Positions 7,735-16,363 of a DNA stretch of 64,000 nucleotides are shown here, in pieces. Origin of the DNA: Hymenobacter crusticola (GTDB lineage Bacteria > Bacteroidota > Bacteroidia > Cytophagales > Hymenobacteraceae); the NCBI RefSeq assembly GCF_002154225.1, contig NZ_MTSE01000001.1, positions 62,001-126,000 on the forward strand. The letters run 5' to 3'. Numbering within the stretch: the first letter of the stretch is position 1; the number at the start of each line of letters is the position of its first letter. A program made the translations under genes and the position numbers. The notes below the pieces were generated by a model. That model worked only from the letters and a program-made list of their open reading frames with translations. It was not told where the DNA came from and ran no database searches.

Positions 7735-10155
7735 TTACTTCAGGTTCCCGTCTAGCTTGCGCGTTTGACCCGGTTGCAGCTGTAAATCAATGACTTTATC
7801 AGCGTAGCGAACTTTACAGGTGGCACCCGCTAGGCTGCGAATAGTGACGGCTTGCAGTTTACCCTTCTGCCAAGCTAGGTCTACCTCGTAGCCGCCGCGG
7901 GCACGCAAGCCAGTTACGTTCCCTTCTTGCCAAGCCGCGGGCAGCGCCGGCAGCAACTGAATGGCATCTTCCTGACTTTGCAACAGCATCTCGCCGATGC
8001 CCGACGTGCCCCCAAAGTTGCCGTCGATCTGAAACGGTGGGTGCGCGCAGAACAGGTTGGGGTACGTGCCACCACCTTTGCTGTATTGGGTGCCTTCCAC
8101 GCCGGTGAGGTGCAGCAAGTTACGAAGGAGCTTGTAGGCGTGGTCGCCGTCGTGGAGGCGGGCCCAGAAGTTGATTTTCCAGGCAATACTCCAGCCCGTG
8201 CCCGCGTCGCCGCGGAGTTCGAGTGTGCGGCGGGCAGCGGCAGCTAGCTCAGGCGTTGTAAGTGGCGAAATCTGCCGCCCAGGGTGCAAGCCAAACAGGT
8301 GCGACACATGACGGTGCTGCGGGTCTTCCTCGCGCCAGTCTTTGTACCACTCCTGCAACTGACCCCGCGCGCCAATCTGCATAGGGAAGAGCTTGGCGCG
8401 CTTTTCTAGGAGCAATTGTCGGAAAGCGGCATCGGCACCTAGCTTTTCGGAGGCTTCTATCACGTTGGTAAATAGGTCCCAGATGATAGACATGTCCATC
8501 GTAGAAGCCACCGAAATGCTGCCCTTGTCGCCCTTTTCGGTGATAAACACGTTTTCCGGCGAAGATGCTGGCGCCGTGACGAGGTGGCCCTTCCCGTCGT
8601 CTACGAGCCAGTCGAGGCAGAACTCAGCGGCGCCTTTCATCAGCGGGTACGCGGTGCTGCGCAGATAGCCTAGGTCGTTGGTGAAACGGTAGTGCTCGTA
8701 GAGGTGCTGGCTCAGCCACGGGCTGCCCAGGCTCCAGTTGGCCCAACTTGGGCTGCCCTTGCCTAGGTCGCCGACGGGGTTTGAGGTGGCCCAGATGTCG
8801 GAGTTGTGGTGCACGGCCCAGCCGCGGGCGTTGTAGAAATTTTGGGCCGTTTGCTGGCCCGTTGCGGCCGTCGTCTTGATGAAGTCTAACAGCGGCTGGT
8901 GCAGCTCCGATAGGTTCACCATTTCGGCCGGCCAGTAGTTCATCTGCGTGTTGATATTCGTGGTGAAGTTGCTACTCCACGGCGGCCGCAGATTATCGTT
9001 CCAGATGCCTTGCAGATTGGCCGGCAGGCCACCAGGCCGCGAGCAGGAAATAAGCAGGTAGCGCCCAAATTGGAAATACAACGCCTCCAGCGCCGGGTCG
9101 GTGGCCCCGTCGGCGTAGCGTTTGAGCCGCTCCAAGGTGGACAGGTTTACCGCCGGGTTGCCGTTCAGCGACAAACTCACGCGGTTGAAATAGCCCTGAT
9201 AATCCTTTATGTGACTCTTCTTGATGGCCTCGAAGCTTTTGCCGAATGCCTTCTCCAAGTACCCGCTCGCTAGCTTCGCTTGGTCTTTGCCGTCTTTATC
9301 GGGGCACTTATCGAAGCCGTTGAAGCTAGTAGCGGCCGATACGTACAGCACGACCTCTGTGGCGTTGCGCACGTGCAAGCCGCTGGCATCGGCCGTCACT
9401 TGCCCTCCTTTGGTGCTGGCTTTCATTCGCAGCTCGTAGCGCATGCCGCGGCAAGCGTCGGTGGAGTCGTAGAGAATGGGCTTGGGGTTGTAGCCAACGT
9501 AGTTAGGATCGGCGTGCGAGGGGGCTTCACCACTCATCACCAGCTCATTCGAGCCCGCTGAAGCTAGCTTGTACCGGAGCTGGCTTTTGGTCGAAGCATC
9601 GAAGGTAAGCTGACCTTTTTTGCTTGCTTTCAGCCTGATAACAAGCACTTGGTCGGGCGCCGACACCAAGAGCTCCCGGCTGTATTCAACATCACCTACT
9701 TTGAAGCGAGTGAGCGAAGTAGCGTTGGCGATATTCAGGTCGCGGTAGTAGTCAGTAGGTTCGCCGGCAAAGTGTTGCTTGAGCCGGAGGTCACCTAGGG
9801 GCAAGTACGATTCGGTGTAAAGCCCCTGTAGCTTGCGGCAGAGCTGCTCGGCTTTCTGGTAGTCTTCGGCAAAAAGTGCTTCCCGAATTTGAGGTAAATA
9901 CTTGGGTGCCTCCGGGTTGGGGTTCAGGTTGGCCGGCCCACCCGACCACAGACTTTGCTCGTTGAGCTGAATCAGCTCTTCCTCTACCCGCCCAAATACC
10001 ATGGCACCTATGCGGCCATTACCAAGCGGCAGCGCTTCCGTCCAAACCTTGGCGGGCTGTTGATACCAAAGCGTCATGTCGGTTTGGGCGAGGCTAGTGA
10101 ATGCCAGACCAACTAGCAGGTAGTTGGCTAAAAGAAAGGCTCTTAGGTAGCGCAT
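7735..10155 (-). CDS. GH95 family glycoside hydrolase (alpha-L-fucosidase / alpha-L-galactosidase type), secreted
   Basis: 806 residues from ATG at 10155, which gives a clean signal peptide ([19 protein letters not shown]...LAQ); a TTG at 10182 would add nine residues. The GH95 N-terminal domain opens with [19 protein letters not shown]. The (alpha/alpha)6 catalytic core keeps the Asn pair in [13 protein letters not shown], the catalytic Glu in ASSPENVFI and the later Asp in [17 protein letters not shown]. Family members remove alpha-1,2-fucose or alpha-L-galactose from glycans such as xyloglucan or pectin side chains. The gene stands alone on its strand, with no SusCD beside it. Substrate choice between fucose and L-galactose cannot be settled by eye. 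Confidence 0.92.
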   Translation of the reverse strand: MRYLRAFLLANYLLVGLAFTSLAQTDMTLWYQQPAKVWTEALPLGNGRIGAMVFGRVEEELIQLNEQSLWSGGPANLNPNPEAPKYLPQIREALFAEDYQKAEQLCRKLQGLYTESYLPLGDLRLKQHFAGEPTDYYRDLNIANATSLTRFKVGDVEYSRELLVSAPDQVLVIRLKASKKGQLTFDASTKSQLRYKLASAGSNELVMSGEAPSHADPNYVGYNPKPILYDSTDACRGMRYELRMKASTKGGQVTADASGLHVRNATEVVLYVSAATSFNGFDKCPDKDGKDQAKLASGYLEKAFGKSFEAIKKSHIKDYQGYFNRVSLSLNGNPAVNLSTLERLKRYADGATDPALEALYFQFGRYLLISCSRPGGLPANLQGIWNDNLRPPWSSNFTTNINTQMNYWPAEMVNLSELHQPLLDFIKTTAATGQQTAQNFYNARGWAVHHNSDIWATSNPVGDLGKGSPSWANWSLGSPWLSQHLYEHYRFTNDLGYLRSTAYPLMKGAAEFCLDWLVDDGKGHLVTAPASSPENVFITEKGDKGSISVASTMDMSIIWDLFTNVIEASEKLGADAAFRQLLLEKRAKLFPMQIGARGQLQEWYKDWREEDPQHRHVSHLFGLHPGRQISPLTTPELAAAARRTLELRGDAGTGWSIAWKINFWARLHDGDHAYKLLRNLLHLTGVEGTQYSKGGGTYPNLFCAHPPFQIDGNFGGTSGIGEMLLQSQEDAIQLLPALPAAWQEGNVTGLRARGGYEVDLAWQKGKLQAVTIRSLAGATCKVRYADKVIDLQLQPGQTRKLDGNLK

Positions 10156-10304
10156 GAATGAGAAGTGGATCGGGCTAGGCAACTGCCAAAGAAAGGGATA
10201 TGCGCGCTTCCTGCACCATCCTGACGCGATGAGGCCTAAAGAAATCCAAAACGATTAGGCACTTTGGTTACTTTGCGGCTCGATTAGATGTTCTATCTAA
10301 GAAT

Positions 10305-10706
10305 ATGAAGTACTGTTTTCTCTCTTCTCATTTTGGTTGGCTAGGTAGCCTCGCAGCCTCGGCGCTGCTGCTGAGCTGTAGCTCCGTGGATACAAAGCGC
10401 ACTGAATCGGCCGCGCCCACCACCGAATCTTCCATGGGTGCTGCGCAAAGCGCCATTATGAACACTCTGGAAAACGACGCGCTGGCGGCCGGCAAAGCCT
10501 TGTACCAGCAGAACTGTACCGTTTGCCACGGCAACAACGGCAAGCTCGGCGCTAACGGAGCCCACGATTTGACCAAGAGCAACCTTACCATCACGGGGCG
10601 CGTGTATATAGTAAAGAACGGCTTGGGCAAGATGCCGGCCTTCAAAGCTACCCTCACCGATGAGGAAATCGAACAGGTAGTGACGTATTCGATGACGCTG
10701 CGTTAG
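10305..10706 (+). CDS. Lipoprotein c-type cytochrome (single haem)
   Basis: 133 residues. A lipoprotein signal ends at the lipobox LLLSC (Cys25), so the protein is anchored in a periplasm-facing membrane. After a low-complexity Ser/Thr linker comes a monohaem cytochrome c domain: haem motif CTVCH at residues 71-75, the GKLGANGAHDL loop and the distal ligand Met110 in GKMPAF. It probably carries electrons to a terminal oxidase or another periplasmic partner. It is a single-gene unit diverging from GH95, with hflX about 60 nt downstream on the same strand. The partner is unknown. Confidence 0.88.
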   Translation: MKYCFLSSHFGWLGSLAASALLLSCSSVDTKRTESAAPTTESSMGAAQSAIMNTLENDALAAGKALYQQNCTVCHGNNGKLGANGAHDLTKSNLTITGRVYIVKNGLGKMPAFKATLTDEEIEQVVTYSMTLR

Positions 10707-10767
10707 GCCTTGACAGTCAACGCAATTCACAGCTTAATGAGCGTTTCGCATTTAGAACCATAACTAC

Positions 10768-12087
10768 ATGGCAAAGAATAAGGACTGGAGCTTCAACAGC
10801 AGTGGCGCCCGCCACCCTAACCAGGACGATAGCAAAAATAAAACCCCGCAACTCAAGCGTAACGCCGATGGCACTTACGAAACTGGCTTCGAGCAGGAAA
10901 CTGCCGTGCTGGTGGCCGTGCCCGAAAAGCGCCAGGCCGACGAGAAAACGCAGGAGTACCTCGACGAGCTAGCTTTTCTGGCCGAAACTGCGGGGGCGCA
11001 GGTCACTAAGCGCTTTGTGCAGCGCCTCGAAAAGCCCGACTTGCGCACCTTCGTGGGGGAAGGCAAACTGGAAGAAATCAAAGCTTTCGTGAAGCACAAT
11101 AAGACGAGCATGGTCATCTTCGACGACGACCTCTCGCCTTCGCAGCTGCGCAACCTGGAAGCTGAGCTGCAGGTAAAAATCGTGGACCGCTCGCTGCTGA
11201 TTATTGATATTTTCGCCCAGCGGGCGAAGTCGGCCACGGCGCGCACGCAGGTGGAGCTAGCCCAGTACCAATACCTTCTGCCCCGCCTCACCGGTCTGTG
11301 GACGCACTTAAGCCGGCAGCGAGGTGGGGGTGTATCCCAGCGGGGTCCGGGGGAAACGGAAATTGAGACGGACCGGCGCGTAGTGCGCGACCGGATAGCC
11401 TTCTTAAAGGACAAGCTCAAAGACCTCGACAAGCAGAGCAACACCCAGCGCAAGTCGCGCGAGGGCGTGGTGCGCGTGGCGCTGGTCGGCTACACCAACG
11501 TGGGCAAAAGCACCATCATGAACATGCTGAGCCGCTCCGACGTGTTTGCCGAAAACAAGCTCTTCGCCACCGTCGACTCGACGGTGCGCAAGGTGGTGCT
11601 AGACAACATCCCGTTCCTGCTCGCCGATACGGTAGGGTTTATCCGGAAGCTCCCCACGCGCCTAATTGAGAGCTTTAAGAGCACCCTCGACGAGGTGCGG
11701 GAAGCCGACTTACTGGTGCACGTGGTAGACATCTCGCACCCTGGCTTTGAGGAGCAGATAGAGGTAGTAAACGACACGCTCAAGGACATCGAAGCCGCCG
11801 ACAAACCAATGCTGCTGGTGTTCAACAAAATCGACCTTTACAATCCTGAGGCGCATACTGGCAGCCACGAGGGCTTCGAGGGCATGAACCCCGAGGAAGA
11901 CCACCAGCCACGCCCGACGCTGGAACAGCTCAAAGCTACTTACATGGCCAAGATGCACGACCCGGTGATCTTTATTTCGGCGCAGGAGCGCGAAAATATT
12001 GATGAGCTGCGGGCTTTGCTGACACGCCATGTAGCGGCAATTCATTATAAGCGTTACCCCAATCAGCAGCCGCAAGATGTGGAGTAA
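10768..12087 (+). CDS. hflX: GTPase HflX (ribosome-associated)
   Basis: 439 residues. An HflX N-terminal domain (LDELAFLAETAGAQVTKRFVQ; TFVGEGKLEEIK; VIFDDDLSPSQLRNLE) is followed by the conserved GPGETEIETDRR. The GTPase domain then has G1 GYTNVGKST, G3 DTVGFIRKLP and G4 NKIDL. A C-terminal insertion around residues 365-385 is acidic. HflX binds the large ribosomal subunit and splits stalled or heat-damaged ribosomes. ATG at 10768 gives a 40-residue polar extension before the HflX domain. A good terminator follows at 12119. Confidence 0.95.
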   Translation: MAKNKDWSFNSSGARHPNQDDSKNKTPQLKRNADGTYETGFEQETAVLVAVPEKRQADEKTQEYLDELAFLAETAGAQVTKRFVQRLEKPDLRTFVGEGKLEEIKAFVKHNKTSMVIFDDDLSPSQLRNLEAELQVKIVDRSLLIIDIFAQRAKSATARTQVELAQYQYLLPRLTGLWTHLSRQRGGGVSQRGPGETEIETDRRVVRDRIAFLKDKLKDLDKQSNTQRKSREGVVRVALVGYTNVGKSTIMNMLSRSDVFAENKLFATVDSTVRKVVLDNIPFLLADTVGFIRKLPTRLIESFKSTLDEVREADLLVHVVDISHPGFEEQIEVVNDTLKDIEAADKPMLLVFNKIDLYNPEAHTGSHEGFEGMNPEEDHQPRPTLEQLKATYMAKMHDPVIFISAQERENIDELRALLTRHVAAIHYKRYPNQQPQDVE

Positions 12088-12118
12088 GTAGCCGAGCTTT
12101 GTAGTGCTATGCAAACCT

Positions 12119-12146
12119 AGCCCCGCCCAGTTGGCGGGGCTTTTTT
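12119..12146 (+). terminator. Intrinsic terminator after hflX
   Basis: A 9-bp GC-rich stem (AGCCCCGCC at 12119-12127, GGCGGGGCT at 12133-12141) with a 5-nt loop runs into six Ts. Confidence 0.85.
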
Positions 12147-12242
12147 GTACCTGGCCTAATCTTCGCCACGGCCTGTTCCGCATAACCATTTGCTAGGGTC
12201 GGCAGTAAAGAAACGTACCCTATTGCCTTACTCTCTTCCCCC

Positions 12243-12734
12243 ATGAAAACGTTGTATTTAATGCGTCATGCCAAGTCCAGTTGGGACTTCGACGACCTCA
12301 CGGACAAGGAACGCCCCCTCAACAACCGAGGCCGCGAAGACGCCCCGCTGATGGGTCAGGCCTTGGCCAAGCGTACCATTCACCTAGACCTGCTGGTGAG
12401 CTCGCCGGCGGTGCGGGCTATGAGCACGGCCGCGTTGGTGGCCCACGAGGTGAATTATCCGCCGAACCAGATTGAAGTGGTGGAGCGCATCTACCGGGCC
12501 GAAGTGCTGGATATGTTGGACATCGTGCGCAGCCTCCCCGACCCAGCCGACTCCGTGCTGCTAGTGGGCCACAACAACACGCTCACCGATTTTGCGAACT
12601 TACTTTCGCCTAGCCAGCTCAATGAACTGCCCACGGCCGCTATTGTGTGCCTGAAGTTTAGCTGCGCACATTGGGCCGAAGTCGACCGCGCCAACGCGGA
12701 GTTCTACTTCTACGATTATCCCAAGAAACAGTAA
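12243..12734 (+). CDS. sixA: SixA-like histidine phosphatase
   Basis: 163 residues with the histidine-phosphatase signature at the very N-terminus (LYLMRHAKSSW), a second conserved segment LLVSSPAVRAMSTAA and the C-terminal VGHNNT. SixA proteins dephosphorylate phosphohistidine on signalling or phosphotransfer proteins; in Bacteroidota the target is not established. There is no signal peptide, so it is cytoplasmic. It is followed closely by the polyphosphate kinase gene on the same strand, and the two are often neighbours, which may point to a link with phosphate metabolism (inference). Confidence 0.85.
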   Translation: MKTLYLMRHAKSSWDFDDLTDKERPLNNRGREDAPLMGQALAKRTIHLDLLVSSPAVRAMSTAALVAHEVNYPPNQIEVVERIYRAEVLDMLDIVRSLPDPADSVLLVGHNNTLTDFANLLSPSQLNELPTAAIVCLKFSCAHWAEVDRANAEFYFYDYPKKQ

Positions 12735-12838
12735 CTGACTGTGTCGAGTGACTAAGCAGCTGAGTGCTTAGGTTCCCGTACCTTACCCGCCTATTTCCTT
12801 CAGTCACGCAGTCACTCTCACCCTTCAACTTTGCGCTA

Positions 12839-14938
12839 GTGGAATCAACCAAGAATCCTCACCCTACCCTATTGAACCGTGAGCTCAGCTGGCTAACGTT
12901 CAACGAACGGGTGTTGCAGGAAGCTCAGAACCCAGACGTGCCCTTGCTGGAACGGATCAAGTTCATGGCTATTTTCTCTTCCAACCTCGATGAATACTTC
13001 AAGGTGCGGGTGGCCACGTTACGACGGCTGGAGAAGCTAAAAAAGAAAACCCGCGCCAAGCTAGGGGAAGACCCCACCCAGCAGCTCCATGACCTGCTGC
13101 AGGAAGTTGGGCGGCAGCAACAGGCATTCGGCGAAACGTTTCGCAACCAGATCATGCCCGAGCTGCGCCGCCAGCACATCCATTTGGTGTCGGAGCACGA
13201 TCTGACGGATGCGCAGCGGGAGTGGGTGCACGATTATTTCCAGCACAACGTGCAGGATTTGCTCTCCCCCATCATTCTGGACGACAACCTGCACCACCTC
13301 TTCCTCAAAGACCAGAGCGTGTACCTCACGCTGCTGCTGAGCGAGCCGGTGAAGCAGAAGAAGCACGAGGACGAGGAACGCGTTATTGTGTTGGAGCTGC
13401 CCTCCAAGCGCCACGGAAGTCGCTTTGTGCAACTGCCCGACGAAGGGGAAGAGCACTACGTAATGTTCCTCGACGACGTAATTCGGTGCTGCGTACGGAT
13501 GCTGTTCCCGAACTACCAGCGAGTGCAGGTGAATGCCATCAAGCTCTCCCGCGACGCGGAGTTGGATATCCAGGAAGAGGTATCGGGCAACCTGATGGCC
13601 AAGATTAAGAGCAGCTTACAGAAGCGCGAAACCGGTTACCCGGCCCGCTTGCTCTACGACCCGGCCATGCCTAAGCAGGTGCTCAAAGCCATCATGCAGA
13701 AAACCGGCATTGGCAAAGAAGAACTAGTAGAGGGCAGCCGCTACCATAACTTCCGCGACTTTTTCGGGTTTCCGGGGCTAGGTCAGCCGGAGCTGAAGTA
13801 CCCGGACTTTCCGCCGCTGCCGCACCCTACTTTGCCCCGCACGGCCGGTAAGATGCTGGACGCCATTGCCGAGCGCGACCACCTCTTGAATTTACCCTAC
13901 CAGTCGTTCGACTACGTGACGCGCTTCCTGAACGAGGCGGCCGCCGATCCGCTCGTAACGAGCATCAGCGTCACGCTTTACCGGGTGGCGCAGAAAAGCG
14001 AAGTTGCGAAAGCTCTGCTCAAAGCCACCAAGAATGGCAAGCAGGTGACGGTTGTCGTGGAGCTGAAAGCCCGCTTCGATGAGGAATCGAATATTCACTG
14101 GGCCGAGAAGCTGCAAAAGGCAGGTGCTAACGTCATCTTCGGTATTCCGGAGCTGAAAGTGCACAGCAAGCTAGCCCTCGTAGCCCGGACCGAGGCAGGG
14201 CAAAACCGCTTGTACGCGTATCTGAGCACCGGCAACTTCAATGAAGTAACGAGCCAAATTTACGCCGACCACGGCTTGTTCACCGCTAACCCTCACCTGA
14301 CCAAGGAAGTGGGACAAGTGTTCGGGTACTTTCTCGACCGACAACCTAGGTCGTTCGAGTATTTGTTGGTAGCCCCCTTCGAGCTGCGCGACAAACTGAA
14401 TGCCTTAATCGACCGCGAGATAAAGCTAGCCAAAGCCGGCAAAGAGGCTTACATCATTCTGAAGCTGAATGCCTTGCAAGATGAGCGCATGATCCTGAAG
14501 CTTTACGAAGCCAACCAGGCCGGCGTACGCATCGAGCTACTGATCCGGGGCATCTCCTGCCTAATTCCGGGGGAGCCGGGCCAGAGTGAGCATATTCAGC
14601 AGCGCGGCATGGTCGACCGCTACCTAGAGCACGCGCGACTATACGTGTTTGGCAACAACGGCGAGGAGAAAGTGTACGTTTCCTCCGCCGACTGGATGGC
14701 CCGCAACCTCGACCGTCGCGTGGAGGTTGCCTTCCCCATCCTCGATCCGGCTGTGAAAAGTGAAGTGCGCTATCTGCTCGATCTGCAACGCCAGGACAAC
14801 GTAAAGTCGCGTGACTGGCACAACCACTTCCTCGGCCAGGAAGACCCGAGCGCCCCCAAAATACGGGCGCAGTTTGCCACCTATGATTATTTGAAAAGCC
14901 TAAGCAAGAAGAAAAAACCAGCGGTGGCAAAGCGCTAA
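12839..14938 (+). CDS. ppk1: Polyphosphate kinase 1
   Basis: 699 residues from GTG at 12839, which places the family start (NRELSWLTFNERVLQEA) near the N-terminus. A GTG at 12764 in the same frame would add 25 residues of no clear meaning. The PPK1 N, H, C1 and C2 domains are present: SNLDEYFKVRVATL, SFDYVTRFLNEAA, the phospho-accepting His in VHSKLALVAR, LSTGNFNEVTSQIYADHGLF, and the second essential His in YLEHARLYVFGN. It makes inorganic polyphosphate from ATP reversibly. It ends just before a 31-bp palindromic terminator shared with the opposite strand. Confidence 0.93.
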   Translation: MESTKNPHPTLLNRELSWLTFNERVLQEAQNPDVPLLERIKFMAIFSSNLDEYFKVRVATLRRLEKLKKKTRAKLGEDPTQQLHDLLQEVGRQQQAFGETFRNQIMPELRRQHIHLVSEHDLTDAQREWVHDYFQHNVQDLLSPIILDDNLHHLFLKDQSVYLTLLLSEPVKQKKHEDEERVIVLELPSKRHGSRFVQLPDEGEEHYVMFLDDVIRCCVRMLFPNYQRVQVNAIKLSRDAELDIQEEVSGNLMAKIKSSLQKRETGYPARLLYDPAMPKQVLKAIMQKTGIGKEELVEGSRYHNFRDFFGFPGLGQPELKYPDFPPLPHPTLPRTAGKMLDAIAERDHLLNLPYQSFDYVTRFLNEAAADPLVTSISVTLYRVAQKSEVAKALLKATKNGKQVTVVVELKARFDEESNIHWAEKLQKAGANVIFGIPELKVHSKLALVARTEAGQNRLYAYLSTGNFNEVTSQIYADHGLFTANPHLTKEVGQVFGYFLDRQPRSFEYLLVAPFELRDKLNALIDREIKLAKAGKEAYIILKLNALQDERMILKLYEANQAGVRIELLIRGISCLIPGEPGQSEHIQQRGMVDRYLEHARLYVFGNNGEEKVYVSSADWMARNLDRRVEVAFPILDPAVKSEVRYLLDLQRQDNVKSRDWHNHFLGQEDPSAPKIRAQFATYDYLKSLSKKKKPAVAKR

Positions 14939-14954
14939 CACAAGGCGCAAGCTA

Positions 14955-15020
14955 AAAGCTAGGTAACAACGAAGCGCCCCTCCTTTTGTAAGGAGGGGCG
15001 CTTCGTTGTTACCTAGCTTT
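14955..15020. terminator. 31-bp perfect palindrome, bidirectional terminator
   Basis: The arms 14955-14985 and 14990-15020 are perfect reverse complements with a 4-nt loop. The GC-rich core (GAAGCGCCCCTCC) is flanked by AT-richer sequence. It sits between the convergent ppk1 (+) and DUF6268 (-) genes and its outer end runs into the stop codon of the latter (15019-15021). Confidence 0.85.
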
Positions 15021-16164
15021 ATTTGCCAGCCGTTTTGCGCAGGAACTTGCGAGGCGGCACTAGGAAAAGCTCGATGCTGGCGTAAGGGGCGCCACCCAAG
15101 GTATTATCGACGATGCGTGGGCGGGTACCCTTCCGGAACAAGCTAAAGCCCGAGTTGCCGGCATCATCGAAGGCATTAAAGGAAGCGTTGTAGCGGTAGC
15201 CAGCCTCGAGCCCAAACCAGATGAAGTCATAAATCTCACGCTCCAGGCGCAGGCGCGGCTTGAATTCGGTTTCGCGTAAGATCAGGGTTTGCAGCCCGTT
15301 TGGTAGCGGCTCGCGTAGCTTCACGTTGTAGTTCAGGCCATCGACGGTGTAGCCCCCAAAGAGCAACGTTTTGTCTGACACGTTGTAGCGAAAGCTCACG
15401 CGGGCCGGAAACAACGCCTCGACGCCCCAGTGCTCGTTGAAGGTGCGGTTGTATAAAATAACGGGGTAAACGCTCTGACGCCCAAATGTGTAGCTCAGTT
15501 GCAAGCCCACGCCCCAGGCAAAGTACTTGGTGCGCTTCCAGCCGTAGATAAACTCCCCCGACATCTTTAGGTAGTCATTCACATCTAGCTCGCTGGCTGT
15601 ATAGTCGCCGTTTAGCTCACCCTTCACGCGGGCAATGTACCAGTGCACATCATCAATGGGCCGAATGACAGCTAGCTGCGCGCCGAGCACTTTGAGGCCT
15701 TTGTCTTCCAGGTTGCGATACAAGACCGAGTTGTCGGGCCTGTTAAATTGAAACTCTTCTCGGTCGTAGTTGAAGCCCAGAATAACTTTCAGGTGCGGGC
15801 GGTTCCAGGCCGGAATGTAGCCTTTGATAAAGGCCCGGCTGTTCTTCGTGACGGTCGAACTATTGGTGATTGATTTGCCGTCTTTATCGTTCAGCTTGGA
15901 CTTAATGGAGAAGTCCGTCAAGCGTTCCAGGTGGGCCACAACACCTTTGCTAGGTCCTTGCCCCACCACGGAGGGCGTGGCAAACTCCTGGGAGTTTCCA
16001 ACTTGGTTGGCAACGGCAGTGTCCCCCGGTAAGGGTGCTGGCAGCGGAAATACGGGCGTACGCGGCGGGGTTTCTTGGGCCCGCGCAGCGTGCGTCAACA
16101 GCAAAACAACCGCGGCAAAGCTGGCACGCAGTGGTCCGCGCCAAAGGGTAAAAGAGGCTAGCAT
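15019..16164 (-). CDS. DUF6268-type outer membrane protein
   Basis: 381 residues. An N-terminal signal peptide ends near HAARAQ. It is followed by a Pro-rich linker and then alternating aromatic/polar beta strands (AFIKGYIPAWNRPHLKVILGFNYDREEF; ARVSFRYNVSDKTLLFGGYT) typical of a small outer-membrane barrel. The C-terminus is basic (PPRKFLRKTAGK) rather than ending in Phe. I recognise the DUF6268 pattern of Bacteroidota; the function is unknown. It is transcribed convergently with ppk1. A terminator lies between it and the large phosphoesterase fusion upstream, so it probably has its own promoter. Confidence 0.7.
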   Translation of the reverse strand: MLASFTLWRGPLRASFAAVVLLLTHAARAQETPPRTPVFPLPAPLPGDTAVANQVGNSQEFATPSVVGQGPSKGVVAHLERLTDFSIKSKLNDKDGKSITNSSTVTKNSRAFIKGYIPAWNRPHLKVILGFNYDREEFQFNRPDNSVLYRNLEDKGLKVLGAQLAVIRPIDDVHWYIARVKGELNGDYTASELDVNDYLKMSGEFIYGWKRTKYFAWGVGLQLSYTFGRQSVYPVILYNRTFNEHWGVEALFPARVSFRYNVSDKTLLFGGYTVDGLNYNVKLREPLPNGLQTLILRETEFKPRLRLEREIYDFIWFGLEAGYRYNASFNAFDDAGNSGFSLFRKGTRPRIVDNTLGGAPYASIELFLVPPRKFLRKTAGK

Positions 16165-16191
16165 ACAGACAAAAGGGCGGGTCTGATAAAA

Positions 16192-16228
16192 GCAAAAAAG
16201 ACGTTAGGCTTTCGCCTTAACGTCTTTT
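16192..16228 (-). terminator. Intrinsic terminator of the phosphoesterase-barrel gene
   Basis: On the minus strand a ~13-bp stem with a one-base bulge (AAAAGACGTTAAGG / CCTAACGTCTTTT) is followed by a T-run. It lies 136 nt after the stop of the 1301-residue gene. Confidence 0.75.
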
Positions 16229-16363
16229 CGTGAAAAAAGGATGAATCGCCGGCAGGTTAAATTGCTAAATGGCTGAGTGCCCAGCGGATGATGTAACGGA
16301 GCAATGAAACTCCACTACACAACCCTCAAACAACGAACCATTTAGCAACTACACCATTTAGCC

